64,000 nucleotides of DNA from Streptomyces sp. LUP47B (GTDB lineage: Bacteria; Actinomycetota; Actinomycetes; Streptomycetales; Streptomycetaceae). The stretch's first letter is position 1. Every line of letters begins with the position of its first letter. This document shows positions 25,582 through 32,544 of the stretch, one piece after another. The stretch covers positions 228,607-292,606 of the forward strand of contig NZ_MJAH01000012.1 of the NCBI RefSeq assembly GCF_001746295.1, in the 5' to 3' direction. Both the position numbers and the translations under genes were made by a program. The notes beneath the pieces are model-generated. The model saw only the letters and a list, made by a program, of their open reading frames with translations, had not been told where the DNA came from and did not search any database.

Positions 25582-25777
25582 ATGTCCAATCCACAGCAGC
25601 CAGAACAGCGACGCAGCCAAAAAGGCGGCGGCACGCCGCAGCAGAGCGGCGAACTGAAGGCGCGGCAGACCGGACCGAAGGACGGCCGTGCCCACGGCAC
25701 GGACAAGGGAGAACAAGGGCGGTGGGAAAGGTGGCGGGGTGCCGCCGGACCAGCAGCCCGAGCACCCGTCGTCCTAA
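25582..25777 (+). pseudogene. Small hydrophilic protein gene with an apparent frameshift
   Basis: From the ATG at 25582 (ribosome-site-like GAGAGAGG about 15 bases before) the frame reads MSNPQQPEQRRSQKGGGTPQ, then QSGELKARQTGPKDGRAHGT. It then leaves its Gly/Lys-rich composition. In the adjacent frame the same composition continues (ENKGGGKGGGVPPDQQPEHP, then SS) to a TAA at 25775-25777. A single-base change near 25710 would join the two into about 65 residues. The TAA overlaps the stop of the convergent ANTAR gene, a natural gene end. Its function is unknown. Either a real frameshift or a sequencing error could explain it. Confidence 0.45.
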
Positions 25778-26142
25778 GCGCCGTCTCGGCGCCCGTCTTC
25801 GGGGGTCCGCGCGGTGATCAGTGCCTGTTCCAGAGCGGCGCGGACCTCGTCGGACAACTCCCCGTCGTGGACCCAGTCCACGATCTGTTCGGAGACCTGC
25901 CGCAGTTTGATGTTGGTGTGCTGCGATATGTCCCGCAGCACTTGGAACCCCTGGTCGGACCGTAGGCCGCCAAGGCCGATGACCACACCGATCGCATGGT
26001 CGATCACGGCGTGAGAGACGATGGCCTCCTGCAGCTGGCCGATCTCCGTCTGCAACTCGGTGATCTTGTCCAGGAGACTTTCCCGTCCCGGGGCCGGGTG
26101 CCCTCCGGTCCGTACGGGGGCGCCGTTCAGCGGCTTGTCCAT
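25774..26142 (-). CDS. ANTAR-domain protein without a sensor domain
   Basis: About 122 residues from the ATG at 26142 (MDKPLNGAPVRTGGHPAPGR). A short coiled-coil segment (LLDKITELQTEIGQLQEAIV) leads into an ANTAR domain (HAVIDHAIGVVIGLGGLRSD, VLRDISQHTNIKLRQVSEQI). There is no GAF or receiver domain, so activity must be set by dimerisation, expression or a partner. The frame extends upstream to 26271, but that part looks non-coding. It lies between the phosphatase and ANTAR cassette 2, on the same strand as the cassette. The stop overlaps that of the convergent small gene. Confidence 0.78.
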   Translation of the reverse strand: MDKPLNGAPVRTGGHPAPGRESLLDKITELQTEIGQLQEAIVSHAVIDHAIGVVIGLGGLRSDQGFQVLRDISQHTNIKLRQVSEQIVDWVHDGELSDEVRAALEQALITARTPEDGRRDGA

Positions 26143-26383
26143 CGTGATCACATCCCAGGTCCCGGGTCTCCCGCCCGGGTTGTCGATGCCGGAGCCGAAT
26201 GGTGAGGACGACACTTCGACTATTACCCCAGGAAGCCGATCGTGCGCATCCGGTCCCAACCTGGGGCCCATGACCGCGACGAGGCCTCGTTACGGGTAAC
26301 TGCGACCGGAGGAACCTCGCGAACGGGGGCTGCTGATCGCGCCTCCGTCGTTCTCCGCTCAGGGGGGTGCCTGATCCTTGCCG

Positions 26384-27112
26384 TCAGCGCTTCGCCTCGA
26401 CGACGGCGCCCGGGTGCATGTCGCGGGTGACCAGGGCTTGGACGGTCTCGGTGAGGCGGAGCCGCCGCTGCTTCGCGTAGGCGGTGAGCAGGTGTGAGGC
26501 TTCGGCGATGGTGGTGTCCGCGTACTGCGCGATCATGCCCTTGGCGATCTCCAGGGTGGCCTTGGAGGCGATCGCGCTCTGCACGCGGGTGATGACGTCG
26601 TCGGCCCGGCCGGGCTCGGTGGACCAGTGCATCAGGGCCAGCGCAGCGGAGTCCGCGAGAGCCTGCGCCACATGGACGTCGTCCGGAGCGAGAGGGCCCA
26701 ACTGTCGGCGCAGCAGGGTGAGAACGCCCAGGGGGCGCCGGCGCAGCCGGACCGGGATCGCCTGCAGGGAGCCGTAGCCGGCTTCGATCATGGTGGCGAC
26801 CAGATGCGGCCAGTGAGCTTGTTCGGCGGCGATGTCGGGGACACTCACCGGTTCTCCGATGCGGTAACTGTCCATGCAGGGACCGTGGCCGCTCTGCAAC
26901 TGCAGCAGTTCGGTGACGGCGGCTTCCTCGTCGGTCGATGCCATCGTCCTCAGACCGCCTCGCGCGTCGGCGATCATGACGGCCGCGTCGATGTCCAGCA
27001 GGTCATGGCAGGCGTGGACGAGGCTGTCGAAGAGGTGCAGTGGGTCGAACTCCGCGGCGTAGGTGTCCGACAGGGCGAGGAAAGCCTGCGCCAGCTGTCG
27101 CTCGCGGTTCAT
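26384..27112 (-). CDS. GAF-ANTAR regulator, cassette 2 second gene
   Basis: The protein has 242 residues from the ATG at 27112, with the same start region as its copy at 22289. The GAF domain covers about 20-165 and the ANTAR domain about 178-236. Differences from cassette 1 concentrate in residues about 95-150 (AEQAHWPHLVATMIEAGYGS instead of AEYARWPELATVMIETGYDS). CMDCY also reads CMDSY, removing a cysteine. The ANTAR domain is essentially unchanged, so both copies should recognise the same RNA while sensing through different GAF cores. Confidence 0.87.
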   Translation of the reverse strand: MNRERQLAQAFLALSDTYAAEFDPLHLFDSLVHACHDLLDIDAAVMIADARGGLRTMASTDEEAAVTELLQLQSGHGPCMDSYRIGEPVSVPDIAAEQAHWPHLVATMIEAGYGSLQAIPVRLRRRPLGVLTLLRRQLGPLAPDDVHVAQALADSAALALMHWSTEPGRADDVITRVQSAIASKATLEIAKGMIAQYADTTIAEASHLLTAYAKQRRLRLTETVQALVTRDMHPGAVVEAKR

Positions 27113-27440
27113 GGTCGCCTCCCCGGCGCTGTTGTTACGGGTACCGGCACGGGTGCCGGCCGCTCAGTCATCGCGGAGGTCCATGGTGCGCTCGATGATC
27201 GCCCGGGCCACTTCGGTGGCGGTGCGGCCCTGGGTGAATGCCCGCGCACGCAGACGTAGCAGCGCTTCCTCGGCGCTCACGCCCAGCTGCATCATGATCA
27301 TCCCGGTGGCCTGATGCACCTCCTCCCGGTCGGATTCGGCTCCTGACAGCCACGTTACGACTCCTTCGAAGTCCGGGGAAGCCTGATCAAGAGCCAGCAC
27401 CGCCAGGGTGACCGCGTCGGCGACCAGCAGCATGGTCCGC
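26389..27440 (-). repeat. Mosaic duplicate cassette, copy 2
   Basis: This is the counterpart of 21563-22620. Relative to copy 1 it has a 3-base deletion in the second gene (one Ala fewer) and lacks one base in the intergenic region. The intergenic 16-base palindrome is kept at 27144-27159. Confidence 0.85.
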
Positions 27441-27928
27441 ACATGATCGCTGCTCAGCGACCCCGGAGTGTCGCGATACAGGTCGAGTGTGCCCAGCGCG
27501 CTCCCGGCGCCCGTCAGTGGTGCCGAGAAGACGGCGCGTGCCCCCGCCTTGACGGCTTGAACGGAGAACAGCGGCCAGCGGTCGGCATCGGGAGTGCGGG
27601 CCAGATCGGTCGCCAGCACGGGCGCGGACAGCCGGACCGCCTCCCGGCACGGTCCCTCGCCGAGCGTGTACTGGAGCTCCGCCAGCTGTGTGGAGACGTC
27701 GTTGCTGGCGCACAGCACGACTCCGGTGTCCGGGTTGTCCCCGAGGACCGACACCGAGACCCCCAGGCCCGCGGGAAGCAGCCCGACACAGGCTCGGCAC
27801 AGCGCGTCCGGCACCTCCTGCGGCGGCAGTCCGCGCACGCCGGCGATGAGCCGTTGAGCGATGCGGGCACGCTCGATGTCCGTCTCTCCCTCGGCGTCTC
27901 CGCCCCCCAGCAGATCGTCGCCGGACAT
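27164..27928 (-). CDS. GAF-ANTAR regulator, cassette 2 first gene
   Basis: The protein has 254 residues from the ATG at 27928 (MSGDDLLGGGDAEGETDIER) and the same length as its copy at 22342. The GAF region differs at many positions (for instance LPAGLGVSVSVLGDNPDTGV against LPEVAGLAISMLADGSDRGV). From about residue 165 to the end the DNA is almost identical to cassette 1. A GGGGAGGTGAAGG ribosome site precedes the start. It is followed after 51 bases by the second cassette gene. Confidence 0.87.
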   Translation of the reverse strand: MSGDDLLGGGDAEGETDIERARIAQRLIAGVRGLPPQEVPDALCRACVGLLPAGLGVSVSVLGDNPDTGVVLCASNDVSTQLAELQYTLGEGPCREAVRLSAPVLATDLARTPDADRWPLFSVQAVKAGARAVFSAPLTGAGSALGTLDLYRDTPGSLSSDHVRTMLLVADAVTLAVLALDQASPDFEGVVTWLSGAESDREEVHQATGMIMMQLGVSAEEALLRLRARAFTQGRTATEVARAIIERTMDLRDD

Positions 27929-28238
27929 GACCTTCACCTCCCCGCAGTCACTCCGCGCAAACGGCCTCAACCGATCCTGGCACAAGTGACCACCCATGGT
28001 CGCGAACCTGCCCCGGGCGACCTGTGGTCCCGGCAGGTGAGGCCTCGACGGGGCCTGCGACCGGCGGCATTGCGGTCAGCGTCCGCGCTCGGGTCACAGG
28101 TGTGGGCCGAGCACCTCGGGTCCACGCGAGCCGTGAAACAGGTGGAGGCAGGCGGCAGCCGATGCGGCCCGCCCTTTCACAGAGGAGACCCGCGTCCGGT
28201 TCGGGCCGCCATCAAAAGGACGTCGGTGAGCCGTCCGC
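27929..28238. other. Intergenic region upstream of ANTAR cassette 2
   Basis: 310 bases between the cassette start and the corA stop. The only recognisable element is TGTGCCAGGATCG (minus strand, 27983-27971), shared with the cassette 1 promoter region. No gene and no clear terminator for corA are visible. Confidence 0.5.
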
Positions 28239-29411
28239 TCAGAGCCAGTCCCGCCGCTTGAAAATCACGTACAAACTCACACAGACGACCCCCATCAACC
28301 CGATCGCGAAGGGATATCCGAAGCTCCAGCCCAACTCCGGCATGTGGTCGAAGTTCATGCCGTAGATAGTTCCTACGAGTGTGGGAGCAAAGAGAATGGC
28401 CGCCCAGCTCGAGATCTTCTTGATCTCCTCGTTCTGTTCGAAGCCCGCTTCCGCCAGCGCCCGCATCTCCGCGTTCTGCTGCTGGGTGACGAGGGTCGCG
28501 TTGACCGTGAGGATGTCGGCGAGGGCCTGGCGGAAGCCGTCGACTCGTTCGCTGGTGTGGGTGACGTGGTCGGCGACGTCACGCAGGTAGCGTTGCAGTT
28601 CCTCGTCCGTGCCGTACTTCGTGAAGCCGGCCATCAAGGCGTGCAGCATGCCGACCAGGGGGCGGGTGGCGCGCTGGAACTCGACCATTTCGCGGGAGAG
28701 TTCGTAGATGCGGCGGGAGACCTCCGGGTCGCCGCGGAAGACCTCCGTCTCGATCTCGTCGATGTCGTTCTGGACGCCCGAGACGACCGGCGCGTAGCCG
28801 TCGACCACCGTGTCCAGGATGGCGTAGAGGACGGCCTCGGGGCCCAGACTCAGCAGCTCCGGTGTCCCCTCCATGCGGTGACGGACCGCCGAGAGGTCGG
28901 GGGCCGCCCCGTGCCTCACCGTGATCACGAAGTCCGGGCCCACGAACACGTGCAGCTCGCCGAAGTCGACCTCTTCGGGCGCGTCCAGATAGCGGGCCGC
29001 GCGGAGCACCACGAAGAGCGTGTCGCCGTAGCGCTCCAGCTTCGGGCGCTGGTGGGCCTCCATCGCGTCCTCGACGGACAGTGGATGCAGGTCGAACTCC
29101 GCGGCCAGGGACAGCAGTTCGCTCTCCGTGGGACGGGCCAGGCCGATCCAGGCCATTCCGGACGGCTGTTCGCGCAGTTCGCGGAAGGTGTCCCCGAGCG
29201 TCGCGGGGGAGGAGACGCGCACGCCGTCGCGGTAGAGGGCCGCCTGGACGATGCTCGGCGGCTCGGCCGTCTCGGGGGCGGGTGGTTCGGCGGCGGGCGC
29301 CGGAGCCGGCGGCGGGGCGGAAGGCGGGGTCAGGGCACGGCGCCAGGCGGACTTCCTGGAACCCTTGGCGGCGGAGCTCTTCGCGGCGGGGCGGGCGCGT
29401 CGCTCGGACAT
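28239..29411 (-). CDS. corA: CorA-family magnesium/cobalt transporter
   Basis: About 390 residues from the ATG at 29411 (MSERRARPAAKSSAAKGSRK); a longer frame to 29486 is less likely. The first 55 residues are basic and then Pro/Ala-rich, an unusual extension. The cytoplasmic funnel domain covers about 60-325. Two C-terminal membrane helices are separated by the signature YGMNFDHMPEL, the CorA selectivity loop. The protein forms a pentameric Mg2+ channel with Co2+ and Ni2+ as other substrates. It ends in KRRDWL, a basic tail common in CorA. Confidence 0.93.
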   Translation of the reverse strand: MSERRARPAAKSSAAKGSRKSAWRRALTPPSAPPPAPAPAAEPPAPETAEPPSIVQAALYRDGVRVSSPATLGDTFRELREQPSGMAWIGLARPTESELLSLAAEFDLHPLSVEDAMEAHQRPKLERYGDTLFVVLRAARYLDAPEEVDFGELHVFVGPDFVITVRHGAAPDLSAVRHRMEGTPELLSLGPEAVLYAILDTVVDGYAPVVSGVQNDIDEIETEVFRGDPEVSRRIYELSREMVEFQRATRPLVGMLHALMAGFTKYGTDEELQRYLRDVADHVTHTSERVDGFRQALADILTVNATLVTQQQNAEMRALAEAGFEQNEEIKKISSWAAILFAPTLVGTIYGMNFDHMPELGWSFGYPFAIGLMGVVCVSLYVIFKRRDWL

Positions 29412-29576
29412 CGTGGCTGCCTCTCGCTCTCGGGTCGAGCCGATGTCGGCGTGATCACGGAGCAGGGTATACGGGGCAAATGACATCGTAGGGGGGAGGC
29501 GTCACTGAATTCGTCACTGAGTTTCGGTGAGAGTTGCGGACAGAGCGTGTCCGCAAGCGCCTCTAGCGTGTCGGGT

Positions 29577-30719
29577 ATGACCAAGACGACCGCGTCGGCC
29601 CCCGTGCTCAGCCCCCGCGCCCTCAATCGCGCGACCCTCGACCGGCAGCTGCTCCTGCGCCGGTCCGGCCTGTCCGCGAGGGCCGCCGTCGGACATCTGC
29701 TCGGACTCCAGGCCCAGAACGTCAAGCCGCCGTACTACGCGCTCGCCGCCCGCCTCGACGGATTCGCCCCCGAGGAGCTGTCGCAGCTGATGGCCGACCG
29801 CGAGGTCGTCCGGATCGTCACCATGCGCTCGACCATCCACACCCACACCGCCGAGGACTGCCGCACCCTGCGGCCCCTGGTGCAGCCCGCTCGCGACCGC
29901 GAACTCATCAACTTCCGCAAGGGACTCCAGGGCGTCGACCTCGACCGCCTCGCCGTCCTCGCCCGGGAACTCGTCGAGGCCGAGCCGCGCACCATGAAGC
30001 AGCTGCGCGAGGCACTCCTCGCCGAGTGGCCGGACGCCGACCCGCAGGCCCTCGCCATCGCCGCCCGCTGCAAGCTCCCCCTCGTCCAGGTCACCCCGCG
30101 CGGACTCTGGGGGAGAAGCGGCCAGGTCGCGCTCACCACGGCAGAGCACTGGCTCGGCCGCCCCACCGAGGCCGTCCCGGCCGGGCCCACCCACCCCGAG
30201 CCCACCTCCACCCCCACCCCCGACACCACCGTCCTGCGGTACCTCGCCGCCTTCGGCCCCGCCTCCGTCAAGGACATGCAGACCTGGGCCGGACTCACCC
30301 GCCTGCGCGACGCCTTCGAGCGGCTCCGCCCCCAGTTGCGCGTCTTCCGCGACGAGAACGGCGTCGAGCTCTTCGACCTGCCCGACGCGTCCCGGCCCGC
30401 CGAGGACACGCCCGCCCCGCCCCGTTTCCTGCCGGAGTTCGACAACCTGCTGCTCTCCCACGCCGACCGCACCCGCGTGGTGCCCAAGGAGTACTGGGGC
30501 CGCAGCTGGCAGGGCAACCAGGCCTACTGCACGTTCCTCGTCGACGGCTTCCTCGCGGGCGTCTGGAGGCTCACCGAGGACGCGCTCGTCGTCGAACCCT
30601 TCGACCGGCTCACCAAGGCTCAGCAGAAGGACGTCACAGCCGAGGGGGAGCGGATGCTCGCCACGCTGCACCGGGGGACGCCGTACGACATCCGGTTCGG
30701 GGCCGTCGTAGGGAAGTGA
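29577..30719 (+). CDS. Winged-helix DNA-binding domain-containing protein (HTH_42 family)
   Basis: About 380 residues from the ATG at 29577 (MTKTTASAPVLSPRALNRAT). Characteristic segments are LGLQAQNVKPPYYALAARLD, MRSTIHTHTAEDCRTLRPLV and LPEFDNLLLSHADRTRVVP. They match the HTH_42 (formerly DUF1006) family, which includes YcaQ-like DNA glycosylases and many uncharacterised actinobacterial paralogues. The QxQ segment (GLQAQN) near residue 45 is conserved in the glycosylases, so a DNA-repair role is possible but unproven. The gene stands alone and converges with the broken LysE gene. Confidence 0.8.
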   Translation: MTKTTASAPVLSPRALNRATLDRQLLLRRSGLSARAAVGHLLGLQAQNVKPPYYALAARLDGFAPEELSQLMADREVVRIVTMRSTIHTHTAEDCRTLRPLVQPARDRELINFRKGLQGVDLDRLAVLARELVEAEPRTMKQLREALLAEWPDADPQALAIAARCKLPLVQVTPRGLWGRSGQVALTTAEHWLGRPTEAVPAGPTHPEPTSTPTPDTTVLRYLAAFGPASVKDMQTWAGLTRLRDAFERLRPQLRVFRDENGVELFDLPDASRPAEDTPAPPRFLPEFDNLLLSHADRTRVVPKEYWGRSWQGNQAYCTFLVDGFLAGVWRLTEDALVVEPFDRLTKAQQKDVTAEGERMLATLHRGTPYDIRFGAVVGK

Positions 30720-30737
30720 CCCGCCGAAGGGGATCGC

Positions 30738-31423
30738 TCAGTCCGCCCGCCCCGTCACCGCCACCGTCAGCCCCAGCCCGATCATCGTGAACCCGCCCGC
30801 GCCGCCGATCATCGCAAGGCGGCGGTCGATGGGGGTCCCCCCGGTTCGAGCGAAGCCGAGAACTGGGGGAGGGCGAACCAGGTACGGGCGGCCGACGCGG
30901 TCAGGCCCCACAGGGTGTCGGTGACCAGGCCGATGGTGATGGGCACCAGGCCGAGCAGGAGCATCTGCGCCGGGACATGGCCAGCCGAGTGGTCCACGAA
31001 CTGGGGGAGCACGGCCGCGAAGAAGACGATGCCCTTGGGGTTGGTGACGCCGACGAGGGCGCCGTCGAGCACCGTCCGCAGATCGCCGCGCGCCGGCCCC
31101 GCGGACCGGGAGGTGATCGCCGACGCCTTCAACTCGCCCCGGTGGCGGAAGGCCTGCACACCGAGGAGGACGAGATACGCGGCGCCCGCCAGTTTCACCG
31201 CCAGGTAGACGGTCACCGAGCGCTCCACCAGCGAGCCGATCCCGACCGCGACCGCCACGACCAGCAGGTAGGAACCGAAGACGTTGCCGAGCGCCGTCGC
31301 CACCGCGGTACGCCTGCCGTGTGCGAGGGCCCGGCCGATGACGAACAGCACGCTGGGCCCCGGGATGACGATGACCAGCAGGGACATCGCGGCGAAGGCG
31401 AGGACACGGTCCGTGGACACCAT
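30738..31423 (-). pseudogene. LysE-family exporter interrupted by a 47-bp repeat
   Basis: From MVSTDRVLAFAAMSLLVIVI (ATG at 31423) the frame gives a normal RhtB/LysE amino-acid exporter with PGPSVLFVIGRALAHGRR, VGVTNPKGIVFF and five hydrophobic segments, as far as SAARTWFA. A 47-base insertion (30825-30871) then shifts the frame, and translation ends at 30809 after LPQFSASLEPGGPPSTAALR. The original last helix (RRLAMIGGAGGFTMIGLGLT) continues in another frame to a stop at 30738. The product is either a variant with a foreign tail and no last membrane helix, or non-functional. Confidence 0.8.
30825..30871. repeat. 47-bp G/C-tract inverted repeat inserted in the LysE gene
   Basis: On the minus strand the core is CTCCCCCAGTTCTCGGCTTC, followed by GCTCGAACCGGGGGGACCCC. 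The C-tract pairs with the G-tract, and GTTC with GAAC, forming an imperfect hairpin. The flanking gene sequence joins correctly when these 47 bases are removed. From memory, similar G-tract/CTTCGCTCG elements are scattered through Streptomyces genomes. Confidence 0.65.
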
Positions 31424-31458
31424 GGCGGTCACTACAGCACGGATCGCACACATGGACA

Positions 31459-31499
31459 GGGGGCGCTGCGGGCCGCTCGTGGTGGCCCGCAACGCCCCC
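31459..31499 (-). terminator. Terminator of the trypsin gene
   Basis: GGGGGCGCTGCGGGCC at 31459-31474 pairs with GGCCCGCAACGCCCCC at 31484-31499, 15 of 16 bp, with a 9-base loop. It lies 42 bases past the protease stop. Confidence 0.8.
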
Positions 31500-31540
31500 G
31501 GTTTCTCACCTGAGCGAGGCTCAGGAGAACCTCTGGGGAC

Positions 31541-32332
31541 CTACGAGTTGACCTGCGTGGTCACGAGGCTGGAGAAGGTGGTCAGCCGGGTGTAGACACC
31601 CGGGTAACCGGCCTCCGCGCAACCCTCTCCCCAGGAAGTGATACCTGCCAGGACGCCCCCGATGAGCAGGGGACCGCCGCTGTCGCCCTGGCAGGTGTCT
31701 ACGCCGCCGGATGTGTATCCGGCGCAAACCATGTCGCTCGCGACGAAGTCGGAGCCGTAGGAACTGGCACAGCTGGAGTTGGACACGATCGGCACGGTCG
31801 CGGTCCGCAGCTGGTTGGAGGAGCTGCCGCTCTCCGAGGTGGTGCCCCAGCCGACGATGCGGGCCGTGGTGCCGGCCGCGTACACGCCGGTCTGGGACGA
31901 GGAGACGTAGGACGCCGTGGTGTACGGCATCGACGTCGACAGCGTCAGCACGGCCACGTCGTCGCCGTTGGTGGCGTCGGTGTAGTCCGGGTTGATCCAG
32001 ATCTTGCTGACCCGGCTGACCGTGCCGTTGGTGCCGTTGAGGTAGGTGCGGCCGCCGACGACTCTCACACTGCTGGTCGACTCTCCGACCATGCAGTGGG
32101 CCGCGGTGACGACCTTGGTCGCGGAGACCAGGGTCCCGCCGCAGAACTGGTTCTGCGAGGCGTCCGTGATCTGCATCATGAACGGGTACGAGGTCGTGGT
32201 CGTCGTCGTACCGCCGACGATGGGCTGGGGAGCGGCGACGGCGGTGGGGGCGCCGAACAACGCGGTGGCGGCGGCAGCGGCGATCGCCAGGGTGCCGCCG
32301 GTGGCCTTTCTCGCACGGGTGAGACCGAACAT
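31541..32332 (-). CDS. Secreted trypsin-like serine protease (S1 family)
   Basis: The protein has 263 residues. A Sec signal peptide covers about 1-33 (basic TRARKA, Ala-rich core, AVAA cleavage region), and a short propeptide is removed before IVGG. The catalytic triad is His in VVTAAHCMVG, Asp in GDDVAVLTL and Ser in CQGDSGGPLL. An Asp at the base of the specificity pocket (GGVDTCQGDSGG) indicates cleavage after Lys or Arg. Six cysteines fit three disulfides. It resembles the Streptomyces griseus trypsin. The gene is monocistronic with a strong downstream hairpin. Confidence 0.95.
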   Translation of the reverse strand: MFGLTRARKATGGTLAIAAAAATALFGAPTAVAAPQPIVGGTTTTTTSYPFMMQITDASQNQFCGGTLVSATKVVTAAHCMVGESTSSVRVVGGRTYLNGTNGTVSRVSKIWINPDYTDATNGDDVAVLTLSTSMPYTTASYVSSSQTGVYAAGTTARIVGWGTTSESGSSSNQLRTATVPIVSNSSCASSYGSDFVASDMVCAGYTSGGVDTCQGDSGGPLLIGGVLAGITSWGEGCAEAGYPGVYTRLTTFSSLVTTQVNS

Positions 32333-32544
32333 CAGTGAGTCTCCTCAGGGTTGCCGGTGGGGGACGCGCGGGTGTGGGGGAGTACACGGGGGTCGCGGGA
32401 CCGACCCCCGTATGCCCGGGCGAGCGGCATGTTCATAAGCTAGAACGCGGAAGTTCCCCTTCCCAATGAGGGAACCCCCTAGGGGAGTTGGGCAGGGAAA
32501 ACCCTCGGTCCGCCCTGGAGAGAGCTCTTCTGACGGCCCGTCGG

